From assembly GCF_023487995.1 (NCBI RefSeq), contig NZ_JAMFKN010000002.1, positions 434,001 to 498,000 on the forward strand: a stretch of DNA of 64,000 nt. Direction: 5' to 3'. The notes under the pieces are model-generated. The model made no database searches, was not told where the DNA came from, and saw nothing but the letters and a program-made list of their open reading frames with translations. The position numbers and the translations under genes were made by a program. The DNA is from Thermohalobaculum sediminis. Lineage in GTDB: Bacteria; Pseudomonadota; Alphaproteobacteria; Rhodobacterales; Rhodobacteraceae. Numbering within the stretch: position 1 is the stretch's first letter; each line of letters opens with the position of its first letter. Shown here in pieces: positions 44,432 through 52,802 of the stretch.

Positions 44432-45361
44432 ATGACGCTCTCGCTTCCCATCACCTTCGCGGACGGCTCGGCCGCGCTCGACCGCGCGGCGCATCTGCGG
44501 GCGGGGGCGGCGGGGCTGCTTGCCGGTGCTGAGGCGCGGGTCCTCGCGCTCGCGGGCGGGCGGCCGGCGATCGACCTGCGCGGTGCGGCGCCGGCGCTGA
44601 ACTGGCTTGCCCCGGCCGACCCGCTGCTGGCCGAGGCGCGCGAGGCGCCAGTGTTCCTCGGCCTCGCGGGCGGGGCACCCTGCTTCGCGGCCGATGTGCC
44701 CGCGTATTCCGCCGAAGGCCCCGACCCCCGCCTTCCCGAGGGGGTCAAGTTCATCGACCTGCGCTCGGTCGCAGCCCAGCTTGCGCCGGCCGAGTCGAGC
44801 ATCGCCGCCACCGCCAAGGGCGTTCTGGGCTGGCACGAAACCCATCCCCGCTGCGCCCGCTGCGGCGAGCCCACCGCGCCCGACGACGGCGGATGGCGGC
44901 GGCGCTGCGGCGGCTGCGGCGCGCTGCACTTCCCGCGCACCGACCCGGTGGTGATCATGCTGGTGACCGACGGCACGCGCGTGCTGCTGGGGCGCCAGTC
45001 GGCCTGGCCCGCAGGGCTCTATTCCTGCCTCGCCGGCTTCATGGAGCCCGGCGAGACCATCGAGGACGCCGTGCGCCGCGAGGTCTGGGAGGAGACCCGC
45101 GTGCGCGTGGGCCGGGTGCGCTATCTCGCCTGCCAGCCCTGGCCCTTCCCCGCGAGCCTCATGCTCGGCTGCACTGCCGAGGCGCTGACGGACGAGATCA
45201 CCCGCGACGCAACCGAGCTCGAGGACGCGCTGTGGCTGCCGCGGGCCGAGTTGGCCTCGATGCTGGACGGGCGGCACCCGCGCCTCGGCTCGCCGCGGGC
45301 GGATGCGATTGCGCGCGTCCTCCTGTCGTCCTGGCTCGCGGGCGAGGCCGATCCTGTCTGA
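44432..45361 (+). CDS. nudC: NAD(+) diphosphatase NudC
   Basis: A 309-residue Nudix hydrolase that splits NADH/NAD+ into NMN and AMP, and in E. coli also removes NAD caps from RNA. A four-Cys zinc module (CARCGEPT and CGGCGALHFPR) precedes the Nudix box GFMEPGETIEDAVRREVWEE (about residues 201-220). The NudC-specific motif is CQPWPFPASLM. The ATG at 44432 opens with MTLSLPITFAD; the in-frame sequence upstream runs towards the SRP RNA promoter and is not coding-like. It lies 53 bp before the flavin reductase gene. Confidence 0.92.
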   Translation: MTLSLPITFADGSAALDRAAHLRAGAAGLLAGAEARVLALAGGRPAIDLRGAAPALNWLAPADPLLAEAREAPVFLGLAGGAPCFAADVPAYSAEGPDPRLPEGVKFIDLRSVAAQLAPAESSIAATAKGVLGWHETHPRCARCGEPTAPDDGGWRRRCGGCGALHFPRTDPVVIMLVTDGTRVLLGRQSAWPAGLYSCLAGFMEPGETIEDAVRREVWEETRVRVGRVRYLACQPWPFPASLMLGCTAEALTDEITRDATELEDALWLPRAELASMLDGRHPRLGSPRADAIARVLLSSWLAGEADPV

Positions 45362-45414
45362 GCGCCGCGGGCGCACTATCTATGGCGGGCAGCACGAAGG
45401 AGACGGAACGGCCC

Positions 45415-45900
45415 ATGATGCACCCGCCCACCGACACGGCCGGCCTGCGCCGCGCGCTCGGCGCCTTCGCGACCGGCGTGACCATCGTGACCGCGATGGA
45501 CGGCGAGACCGGCGAGCCGGTGGGCTTCACCGCCAACTCATTCACCTCGGTCTCGCTCGACCCGCCGCTGCTGCTGGTCTGCCTCGCCCATACGGCGGCG
45601 AGCTACCGGATCTTCTGCACGTCCGGGGGCTTCGCCGTGAACGTGCTCGCGGCCGAGCAGGAGGCGGTGGCCCGCGTCTTCGCCACCCGCGGCGCCGACA
45701 AGTTCGCCGCCGTCTCGTGGAAGCCCGGCCGCCACGGCGCGCCTCTGATCGACGGCTCGCTCGCGCGCTTCGACTGCGCGATGCACGAGCGCGTGGCGGC
45801 GGGCGATCACGACATCCTGATGGGCCGTGTGCTCGGCTTCTCGCGGCACGAGGGCAAGGCGCTGGTCTACCACGGCGGCGCCTTCGCGGCACTGGGCTGA
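45415..45900 (+). CDS. Flavin reductase family protein
   Basis: A 161-residue flavin reductase-like (FMN-binding split-barrel) protein. It has LRRALGAFATGVTIVTA (about residues 9-25), GFTANSFTSVSLDPPLLLVCL (about 37-57), FAVNVLAAEQEAVARVFA and a C-terminal DHDILMGRVLGF. Such proteins supply reduced FMN/FAD to two-component monooxygenases; no monooxygenase gene is adjacent. The start is one of two adjacent ATGs (45415/45418) after an AAGGAG; the ATG at 45382 lacks a site. Confidence 0.87.
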   Translation: MMHPPTDTAGLRRALGAFATGVTIVTAMDGETGEPVGFTANSFTSVSLDPPLLLVCLAHTAASYRIFCTSGGFAVNVLAAEQEAVARVFATRGADKFAAVSWKPGRHGAPLIDGSLARFDCAMHERVAAGDHDILMGRVLGFSRHEGKALVYHGGAFAALG

Positions 45901-45940
45901 GCGCGGGTCTCGGCCCATCCTGCACGGCCCTCCATCCGCC

Positions 45941-45970
45941 GCTGCCCCGGTTCGGTGGCCGGGGCCGAGC
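45941..45970. repeat. GC-rich palindromic repeat copy
   Basis: GCTGCCCCGGTTCGGTGGCC followed by GGGGCCGAGC is a shorter, diverged copy of the dispersed repeat family. It lies between the convergent flavin reductase and TerB/J-domain genes. Confidence 0.4.
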
Positions 45971-45975
45971 GGCCG

Positions 45976-46656
45976 TCACTCGGCCATCTCGGCCCTCAGC
46001 CGCGCATAGGCCTCGTTCACGACGGCGAGCCGCTGCTCGGCCAGCCTGAGCGCCTCGCGCGGTACGCCGCGCGCCACCATCCGGTCGGGGTGCAACTCGC
46101 GCACCAGCGCGCGGTAGCGCGCGCGCATCTCGGCCGGGTCGGCGCCCGGCTCGATCCCCAGCACCGCCCAGGGGTCTATCTCGCCCGGCAGGTGGCGGGC
46201 CCGCATCGCGCGGAAACGCGCCTCCCCGATGCCGAAGATGCGCGCGACCTCGGCCAGGTAGGCGTCCTCGGCGGGGTGATACTCGCCATCCGCCACCGCG
46301 ATGTAGACCAGCCCCTCCAGCAGATCGGCCAGCACCTCGGGCCGGTCGGCGAACATCCGCGCGATGCGGCGGGCATAGACGTCGAAGCCCGCCACATCGC
46401 TGCGCGCGAGGTTGTAGATGCGCGCGGCGTTCGCCTCGTCGGCGGGAGGGATTGTGAAGATCTCGCGGAAGGCCGCCACCTCGTCGCGGGTCACCTGCCC
46501 GTCGGCCTTGGCCATCTTGGCGCCCAGCGCGATCACCGCGATGGTGAAGGCGACGGTGCGCTCGGGCGGCGTCGAGAGCCGCTCGAAGACGCGGCTCAGC
46601 GGCTCGCCACGGGCGAGCGCGGCCAGGCTTTCCCCGATTCGCGTCCAGATCGACAT
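45976..46656 (-). CDS. TerB-like and J-domain (DjlA-type) protein
   Basis: A 226-residue protein with a TerB-like helical domain (about residues 35-150, with VAFTIAVIALGAKMAKADGQVTRDE and GLVYIAVADGEYHPAEDAYL). A C-terminal J domain (about 160-226) carries the DnaK-stimulating HPD motif in VRELHPDRMVARG. DjlA-type co-chaperones normally have an N-terminal membrane helix; here only a short N-terminal stretch is present, so it looks soluble. The ATG at 46656 is preferred over an upstream in-frame ATG. It probably recruits DnaK to a membrane or tellurite-type process, but the client is unknown. Confidence 0.87.
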   Translation of the reverse strand: MSIWTRIGESLAALARGEPLSRVFERLSTPPERTVAFTIAVIALGAKMAKADGQVTRDEVAAFREIFTIPPADEANAARIYNLARSDVAGFDVYARRIARMFADRPEVLADLLEGLVYIAVADGEYHPAEDAYLAEVARIFGIGEARFRAMRARHLPGEIDPWAVLGIEPGADPAEMRARYRALVRELHPDRMVARGVPREALRLAEQRLAVVNEAYARLRAEMAE

Positions 46657-46740
46657 GATTCGGATGTTAGCACGCGCGACTCGCACGTCGCCTCAAGCCG
46701 CGGTGAGTCGCAGCGGCACGGCGCCGCAGAGGGGTCCGCG

Positions 46741-47277
46741 TCAGCCGGGCGCGTCGAGCGGGCGCACCATCAGCACCAGATCGAGCGGGCGCCCGAACTT
46801 CACGCCGACGCCGCCAAGCCGCCCCTGTTCCTCGAAACCCACCGCCCGGTGCAGCGCAAGGCTCGCCGTCTGGTCGGCGCTCACGCCGCCCACCATCCGT
46901 CTCAGCCCTCTCAGGCGGGCCTCGGCGATCAGGCGCTCCATCAGCAGGCGCGCGACGCCGCGCCGCCGGGCCCAGTGTGCCACATAGACCGAGTGCTCGA
47001 CCGTGAAGCGATATCCCTCGCCCGTGCGGAAGGGGCCGAAGCTCGCATAGCCCGCGACGCGCCCATCGGCCTCGGCAACGATCACGGGGAAGCCCCCGGC
47101 CTCGCGCGCGGCGAGCCAGGCGGTCATGTCATCGGCGGTCCTGAGGGTCTCGGCCCAGCTTGCGGTGCCGGAGCGGATCTCGGCATTCAGGATGTCGCGG
47201 ATCGAGTCGAGATCCCGTTCCCCGGCGGGCCTGATGCAAGGACCTGCCGTGGCGAGAAGCGGCGCGGGCCCGGTCAG
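46741..47277 (-). CDS. GNAT acetyltransferase, phosphinothricin-acetyltransferase-like, start unclear
   Basis: About 178 residues of a Pat/Bar-like GNAT domain: IRPAGERDLDSIRDILNAEI, the acetyl-CoA loop RRRGVARLLMERLIAEA, VGGVSADQTASLALHRAVGF and a C-terminal VGVKFGRPLDLVLM. Homologous proteins begin close to the IRPA segment, but no in-frame ATG, GTG or TTG lies there. The frame runs on to an ATG at 47430 through a region that encodes a different protein in another frame. A CTG at 47277 overlapping that protein's stop (CTGA) is used here as a working start. Members acetylate amino acids such as methionine sulfone; the substrate is unknown. Confidence 0.72.
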   Translation of the reverse strand: MTGPAPLLATAGPCIRPAGERDLDSIRDILNAEIRSGTASWAETLRTADDMTAWLAAREAGGFPVIVAEADGRVAGYASFGPFRTGEGYRFTVEHSVYVAHWARRRGVARLLMERLIAEARLRGLRRMVGGVSADQTASLALHRAVGFEEQGRLGGVGVKFGRPLDLVLMVRPLDAPG

Positions 47278-47402
47278 CGGCGCCGGTCGCGGGGATGGAC
47301 GTCGCGGCGGACCCGGATGGGCACCCGACGCTCCTCGGGCCGCCGGGACAGGAGCACGAGCCCGGCAGTCAGAAGAGCGAACGCGACAATGGCCAGGATC
47401 AT
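47274..47402 (-). CDS. Small single-pass membrane protein (42 residues)
   Basis: ATG at 47402 with AGAGGGAG about eight bases upstream encodes 42 residues: a hydrophobic segment (MILAIVAFALLTAGLVLL) followed by a strongly basic tail rich in Arg (SRRPEERRVPIRVRRDVHPR). Third codon positions are mostly G or C, as in the real genes around it, whereas the overlapping frame that would extend the GNAT gene is not coding-like. The protein should sit in the inner membrane with a positively charged cytoplasmic tail. The family is not recognised. Its stop overlaps the working start of the GNAT gene. Confidence 0.6.
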   Translation of the reverse strand: MILAIVAFALLTAGLVLLSRRPEERRVPIRVRRDVHPRDRRR

Positions 47403-47452
47403 GCCAGTCTCCCTCTCTTTCCCTTCTCACGCTAATCGTCTAAGCGGTGCGG

Positions 47453-47470
47453 GTCCACAGTTAAGTGGAC
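47453..47470. promoter_or_regulatory. Perfect palindrome upstream of the 5-oxoprolinase gene
   Basis: GTCCAC (47453-47458), AGTTAA, then GTGGAC (47465-47470) is an exact inverted repeat in the 99-bp gap between two divergent genes. It is 31 bp before the hydantoinase/oxoprolinase start and 50 bp before the small membrane protein start. The size and symmetry suit a dimeric repressor or activator. No regulator gene is adjacent, so the protein that binds it is unknown. Confidence 0.45.
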
Positions 47471-47501
47471 TTTTGCCACGTCGATGCAAGGGGCTGGGGT
47501 C

Positions 47502-50500
47502 ATGTCGGACGGTGCCTGGGACTTCTGGATCGACCGTGGCGGCACCTTTACTGACGTCGTCGCCCGCGACCCGGAAGGCAGCCTCGCCACGCGGAAGCTT
47601 TTGTCCGAGAATCCCGAGCAGTATGACGATGCCGCGCTCCATGCGATTCGCGGCTTCCTGAGCCTCGCGCCCGACGCCCCGATCCCGCCCGCGCGCATCG
47701 GCCGGGTGAAGATGGGAACGACGGTCGCGACCAACGCGCTGCTGGAACGCAAGGGTGCGCCGACGGTGCTGGTCACGACCCGCGGCCTCGGCCAGCAGCT
47801 GCGCCTCGCCTACCAGAACCGGCCCGACCTGTTCGCGCGCCACATCGTCCTGCCCGAGATGCTGCACAGCCGCACCATCGAGGCCGAGGAGCGCATCCGC
47901 GCCGACGGCACCGTCGAGCGGCCGCTGGACGAAGCGCGGCTCGAGGCCGACCTGCGCGCGGCATTCGACGAGGGCGTCCGCGCCGTCGCCATCGTCTTCG
48001 TCCACGGCTACCGCCACCAGGCGCACGAAGCCCGCGCCGCCGCCATCGCCCGCGAAATCGGCTTTCCGCAGGTGTCGGTCAGCCACGAGGTCTCGCCGTT
48101 GATGAAGATGGTCAGCCGCGGCGACACCACCGTAGTCGATGCCTATCTCAGCCCGATCCTGCGCGCTTACGTCGATCGCGTGGCCGAGGCCTTCGAGGGC
48201 GCGGACGAGGCACAGGACCTCGGCTCGAAGCTGATGTTCATGCAGTCCTCCGGTGGCCTCACCGACGCGCGCTTCTTCCAGGGCAAGGACGCGATCCTGT
48301 CGGGTCCCGCGGGCGGCGTGGTGGGCTGCACCCGCACCGCCGAGATTGCAGGCTTCCGTCAGGTGATCGGCTTCGACATGGGCGGTACATCGACGGATGT
48401 CTGCCACTACGCGGGCGACTACGAACGGGTGCTCAACACCATGGTCGCGGGCGTGCGCATCACCGCGCCGATGATGAACATTCACACCGTGGCGGCGGGG
48501 GGCGGCTCGCTCCTGCAATTCGACGGCACGCGCCTTCGGGTCGGCCCCGAAAGCGCAGGCGCCAACCCCGGCCCTGCCTGCTACGGCCGCGGCGGGCCGC
48601 TCGCGGTGACGGATGCGAACGTGCTGACCGGCAAGCTGCGCCCCGAATTCTTCCCCGCCATCTTCGGCCCCGATGCCGACCGCCCGCTCGACGCCGCGGC
48701 AACGCGGCGTGCGTTCGAGGCGATGGCAACGCAGGTCGGCAAGCGGCCCGAGGAACTCGCAGACGGCTTCCTCAGGATCGCCGTCGAGAACATGGCCAAC
48801 GCGATCAAGAAGATCAGCGTCCAGCAGGGCCATGACGTGACCGAATACTGCCTCGCCGTGTTCGGCGGCGCGGGGGCGCAGCACGCCTGCCTGATCGCCG
48901 ATGTGCTGGGCATGGAGACCTGCCTCGTCCACCCGATGGCCTCGCTCTTATCGGCCTATGGCATGGGCTTGGCCGACATCCGCGCGAGCCGCCAGCAGGC
49001 GGTCGAGGCGGTGCTGTCGGCCGACAGCCGCCTGCAGGCCGCGGCCGATCTCGACCGGCTTGGGGTCGATGCGCTCTCGGAGGTCGAGCGCCAGGGCGTG
49101 GCGCAGGCCCAGATCCGGGTCGCCCGGACCGCGATGCTGAAGGTCAAGGGCACCGACACCGCCCTGCCGATCCCCTTCGGCACCGAGGCCGCGATGCGCA
49201 CCGCCTTCCGCGAGGCTCACCGCGCCCGCTTCGGCTTCGACGCGGGCGACGTGCCCCTCGTGATCGAGGCGGTTTCCGCCGAAGCGATCGGCGCCGCCGC
49301 CGACCTTGCCGAAGCCACCCAACCGATCCGCGAGCGGCCCGAGTCGCACATCGAGACCGCCAAGACGGCCCCCTTCTTCAGCCAGGGCGAATGGCACGAC
49401 GCCCGCTTCGTGCTGCGCGAGGCGATGCGCCCCGGCGACCGCCTGACCGGCCCCGCCGTGCTGGTCGAGCCGCACACCTCGATCGTGGTCGAGCCCGGCT
49501 GGCAGGCCCGCATCACCGCGCACGACCACGTCGTGCTGCACCGCGTCGCGCCGCGCGAGGGCGTGGCCGTGGGCACCCAGGCCGATCCGGTGATGCTCGA
49601 GGTCTTCAACAACCTCTACATGTCGATCGCCGAGCAGATGGGCGCGGTGCTGGAAAACACCGCGGCCAGCGTAACGATCAAGGAGCGGCTCGACTTCTCC
49701 TGCGCCGTGTTCGACGCGGAGGGTGATCTCATCGCCAACGCCCCGCACATGCCGGTGCATCTGGGCTCGATGGCCGCCTCGGTGAAGACCGTGATCGCGC
49801 AGAACCCAAGGATGCGCCCGGGCGATGTGTTCGTACTGAACGCGCCCTACAATGGCGGCACGCATCTGCCCGACATCACCGTGGTCACGCCGGTGTGGGA
49901 CGATGCGGGCGGCGAGGTGCTGTTCTACACCTCGGCCCGCGGCCACCACACCGATGTGGGCGGGCTCACCCCCGGCTCGATGCCGCCCGACAGCCGCGTG
50001 GTCGAGGACGAGGGTGTGCTGATCGACAATTTCCTGCTGGTCGACGGCCCGACCGGACAGTTCCGCGAAGCCGAGATGCGCGCGCTTCTGACCGGCGCGA
50101 AGTATCCCGCCCGCGCGCCGGACATCAACATCGCCGATCTCAAGGCGCAGGTCGCCTCGTGCGAGAAGGGCGCGCTGGAGCTGCGCCGCATGGTCGATCA
50201 CTTCGGGCTCGACGTGGTGCGCGCCTACATGGGCCATGTCCAGGACAATGCCGAGGAACTGGTGCGTCAGCGCATCGAGGCGCTGCGGGATTCCGAGTAT
50301 GTCTACCGGATGGATCCGGGCTTCGACGGCGAGCCGCGCGAGATCCGGGTGAAGATCACCGTGGACCATGCCGCGCGCTCGGCCACGGTCGACTTCACCG
50401 GCACGACCGCGCAGCTGCGCACCAACTACAACGCGCCCGAGCCGGTGACGCGGGCGGCCGTGCTCTATGTCTTCCGCTGCCTCGTCGACGACGCGATCCC

Positions 50501-51146
50501 GATGAACGAGGGGGTGATGAAGCCGCTCCGCGTCATCCTGCCCAAGGGCACGATGCTGTCGCCCGAGTATCCGGCGGCGGTGATCGCGGGGAATGTCGAG
50601 ACCTCGCAAGCCGTGACCTCGGCGCTGTTCCTTGCGCTCGGCGTGCAGGCGGCGGCGCAGTCCACGATGAATAACACCACCTGGGGCAACGCGAAGTATC
50701 AATACTACGAGACGATCTGCGGCGGCTCGGGCGCGGGCGTGCTGAACGACGGCACCGGGCATCCCGGCACCTCGGGCGTGCACACCCACATGACCAATTC
50801 GCGCCTCACCGACCCCGAGGTGCTGGAATGGCGCTTCCCCGTGGTGCTCGAGGAATTCGCGATCCGCGAGGGCACCGGTGGCGAGGGGCGCTGCCGGGGC
50901 GGAAACGGCGTGACCCGCCGCATCCGGTTCCTCGAGGACATGACCATCGCGATCCTGTCGGGCCACCGTGTCGTGCCCCCGCCCGGCCTCGAGGGCGGTG
51001 CGCCCGGCGCGCTGGGTCGCTCGCGCATCCTGCGCGCGGACGGGCGCGAGGAGGTGCTGAACTCCGCCGACAAGCGCGAGCTTGCCGCCGGCGATACCTG
51101 GGTGCTGGAAACCCCGGGCGGCGGCGGCTGGGGCCGGCCGGGATGA
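47502..51146 (+). CDS. 5-oxoprolinase / hydantoinase A-B fusion protein
   Basis: A 1214-residue ATP-dependent amidohydrolase of the 5-oxoprolinase type, in which HyuA-like and HyuB-like halves are fused. The N-terminal half has IDRGGTFTDVVA (GGTFTD, residues 13-18) and a second ATPase-type motif FDMGGTSTD (291-299), both nucleotide-binding. The HyuB half begins near residue 690 (LEVFNNLYMSIAEQMGAVLE) and carries NAPYNGGTHLPDITVVTPVW. 5-oxoprolinases open pyroglutamate to glutamate using ATP. The full length matches eukaryotic and bacterial OPLAH. The GGGG-rich site before the ATG at 47502 supports this start. It overlaps the next gene by four bases. Confidence 0.9.
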   Translation: MSDGAWDFWIDRGGTFTDVVARDPEGSLATRKLLSENPEQYDDAALHAIRGFLSLAPDAPIPPARIGRVKMGTTVATNALLERKGAPTVLVTTRGLGQQLRLAYQNRPDLFARHIVLPEMLHSRTIEAEERIRADGTVERPLDEARLEADLRAAFDEGVRAVAIVFVHGYRHQAHEARAAAIAREIGFPQVSVSHEVSPLMKMVSRGDTTVVDAYLSPILRAYVDRVAEAFEGADEAQDLGSKLMFMQSSGGLTDARFFQGKDAILSGPAGGVVGCTRTAEIAGFRQVIGFDMGGTSTDVCHYAGDYERVLNTMVAGVRITAPMMNIHTVAAGGGSLLQFDGTRLRVGPESAGANPGPACYGRGGPLAVTDANVLTGKLRPEFFPAIFGPDADRPLDAAATRRAFEAMATQVGKRPEELADGFLRIAVENMANAIKKISVQQGHDVTEYCLAVFGGAGAQHACLIADVLGMETCLVHPMASLLSAYGMGLADIRASRQQAVEAVLSADSRLQAAADLDRLGVDALSEVERQGVAQAQIRVARTAMLKVKGTDTALPIPFGTEAAMRTAFREAHRARFGFDAGDVPLVIEAVSAEAIGAAADLAEATQPIRERPESHIETAKTAPFFSQGEWHDARFVLREAMRPGDRLTGPAVLVEPHTSIVVEPGWQARITAHDHVVLHRVAPREGVAVGTQADPVMLEVFNNLYMSIAEQMGAVLENTAASVTIKERLDFSCAVFDAEGDLIANAPHMPVHLGSMAASVKTVIAQNPRMRPGDVFVLNAPYNGGTHLPDITVVTPVWDDAGGEVLFYTSARGHHTDVGGLTPGSMPPDSRVVEDEGVLIDNFLLVDGPTGQFREAEMRALLTGAKYPARAPDINIADLKAQVASCEKGALELRRMVDHFGLDVVRAYMGHVQDNAEELVRQRIEALRDSEYVYRMDPGFDGEPREIRVKITVDHAARSATVDFTGTTAQLRTNYNAPEPVTRAAVLYVFRCLVDDAIPMNEGVMKPLRVILPKGTMLSPEYPAAVIAGNVETSQAVTSALFLALGVQAAAQSTMNNTTWGNAKYQYYETICGGSGAGVLNDGTGHPGTSGVHTHMTNSRLTDPEVLEWRFPVVLEEFAIREGTGGEGRCRGGNGVTRRIRFLEDMTIAILSGHRVVPPPGLEGGAPGALGRSRILRADGREEVLNSADKRELAAGDTWVLETPGGGGWGRPG

Positions 51147-51361
51147 CCGGCACGGTCATCGTCTATGCCGGCATCGCCATCGCCGTGGCGGGCGTGCTGA
51201 TGCTGGTCCGCTGCATCCAGCGCGCCGCCCGCATCCGCGCCTCGCAGTTCGAGCCCGGCGCGCTCGAGGCCGAACTGCGCCGCCTGATCCTGATGAACGG
51301 CGCGGCCGTCGGCATCGGCTTCTTCGGCCTCGCGGTGATGGTGGTGGGGATGCTGATTTGA
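51143..51361 (+). CDS. Small two-helix membrane protein
   Basis: A 72-residue protein with two hydrophobic segments (about residues 4-22, VIVYAGIAIAVAGVLMLV, and 52-72, MNGAAVGIGFFGLAVMVVGM) joined by a charged loop with ASQFEPGALEAELRRLIL. It overlaps the oxoprolinase stop (ATGA), so it is translated with it. No family is recognised. It may be an accessory or membrane anchor for the hydantoinase, but this is only suggested by coupling. Confidence 0.75.
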   Translation: MTGTVIVYAGIAIAVAGVLMLVRCIQRAARIRASQFEPGALEAELRRLILMNGAAVGIGFFGLAVMVVGMLI

Positions 51362-51389
51362 ATCGGTTGGTCGATCAACACTGAGCGGC

Positions 51390-52634
51390 CTAGGGTTGCC
51401 TCGCGGATTCGCCGTCGGCGCAGGCGCTCGTTCGGCTCAGGATGAGGGCGAGCGTCAGTCCGGCAAGACAGAGTGGCATCATTGCCACAGAAATCGGTTG
51501 CTCCCCCAACCTCACCAACGGCCCGAACCAGACCGCGAGGAACAGCGCTGCGGACATGCCCGCCATCCAGCAACCGTACCGGGGCCGTCCCCTGGCCGTC
51601 CAGGTGACCTGCACGAGGACAAGCGCCCCAAGGAGCGGGAACAACACCTCGTAACTCCACGCGTAAGGCGAAGCGCCGATCATCGAGAACAAAAGGGCCG
51701 ATGCACGCAGTTCGGGCGAAGAGCCCTTCGCCGCCCAGACCGCCGTCATCGCCGAGAGCATCAGCAACCCGAACACCCATTGCAGCCGACCTGCAAGCTG
51801 CTCGAGCCCGAGATTCACGAAGAATGCCTCCCAAGTCATCGAATACATTGAAAATGCCTCGGGGGTAAAAAAACCATCTTGCTGCGCTTTCACGCTCTCT
51901 AGCCATGCGGCCTGCGCCTCAAGCGCATTGAGCCACTCCGCCCAATATCCAAGGCCAAGGATCAGTAGCGGCACGACGGACAGAACGAGGATGAAGGCAA
52001 GACCAAACGCCATGAGCGACCATGATCGCGAGACCGCAAGCGCCACCGGGAGAACCAGACAGATCTGAGGTTTCAGCGTCACGAGCGACATCCATGCCGC
52101 CGAGCGCAGTTCGCGGCCGCGAATGAGGTTCGCGAACCCCATCAGGAGTGCCGCCGCGAGCAGCATCGTCAATTGGCCGCGGAGTCCGCAATACAATGTC
52201 GCCGGAGAAAAGAGCACCAAGAAACTGAGCGTTTCGTATGGGTGGCTGAATTTTCGAAGCGCGGCGCGAAGGACAAGAAGCGAGCCTATCACCAGCGCAA
52301 TCCAGGCATTGATGAAACTCAGGGCGCCGAGCGGCATCAGGATCAACATCACCGCAGGGGGGTACAGCCAGGGATAGACGAACGCGCCGCCCGTGCTGGC
52401 ATTCGCCTGAAGCGCGCGCATGGCATCGAGATCGAAGGCCGCCAAGTGTGCGCCGTTCCACGCGAACACAGCCGCCGACCAGAAGGTCGAAATATCGACA
52501 TCTGTCGTCGCAGCTTCCGGCCGAAGCGCGAGCAGTTCGATATTCTTCAAGATCACCACAGAAAATATGGTCATCCACGCCAAAAAAGAGAGCGTCAAAA
52601 TGGATATTTTTGCAATTTTTATTGTAGTGCTCAT
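51390..52634 (-). CDS. GT87-family (DUF2029) membrane glycosyltransferase
   Basis: A 414-residue integral membrane protein with about ten hydrophobic segments. It matches the GT87/DUF2029 polyprenol-dependent mannosyltransferase-like family: an N-terminal helix, the extracytoplasmic TTDVDISTFWSAA segment (about residues 43-55), the GGAFVYPWLYPPAVML segment (about 82-97), GLRGQLTMLLAAALL and SLVTLKPQICLVLPVAL. Its DNA is visibly less GC-rich and uses more A/T-ending codons than neighbours, and the upstream region is AT-rich, which suggests acquisition by transfer. No sugar-biosynthesis genes are adjacent. Confidence 0.8.
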   Translation of the reverse strand: MSTTIKIAKISILTLSFLAWMTIFSVVILKNIELLALRPEAATTDVDISTFWSAAVFAWNGAHLAAFDLDAMRALQANASTGGAFVYPWLYPPAVMLILMPLGALSFINAWIALVIGSLLVLRAALRKFSHPYETLSFLVLFSPATLYCGLRGQLTMLLAAALLMGFANLIRGRELRSAAWMSLVTLKPQICLVLPVALAVSRSWSLMAFGLAFILVLSVVPLLILGLGYWAEWLNALEAQAAWLESVKAQQDGFFTPEAFSMYSMTWEAFFVNLGLEQLAGRLQWVFGLLMLSAMTAVWAAKGSSPELRASALLFSMIGASPYAWSYEVLFPLLGALVLVQVTWTARGRPRYGCWMAGMSAALFLAVWFGPLVRLGEQPISVAMMPLCLAGLTLALILSRTSACADGESARQP

Positions 52635-52802
52635 ATAATATCCAAGAAATATTCTTACGAATTCCAGTCACACACCATGATGCGTGAGTGATCTCACGGA
52701 TAACCACAATACCGCGCTCGTTCGGCGCGGAACCGAACTCATACCGTGATGCATTGCCCGGCGCACGAACGGAGTGTGTCGCGGCATCTGCCCGCAAAAC
52801 CT

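Noticed and set aside
48948-50966. 672-residue minus-strand open frame inside the oxoprolinase gene
   Set aside because: Low-complexity Arg/His/Gly-rich product typical of shadow frames; the plus strand encodes a complete 5-oxoprolinase.
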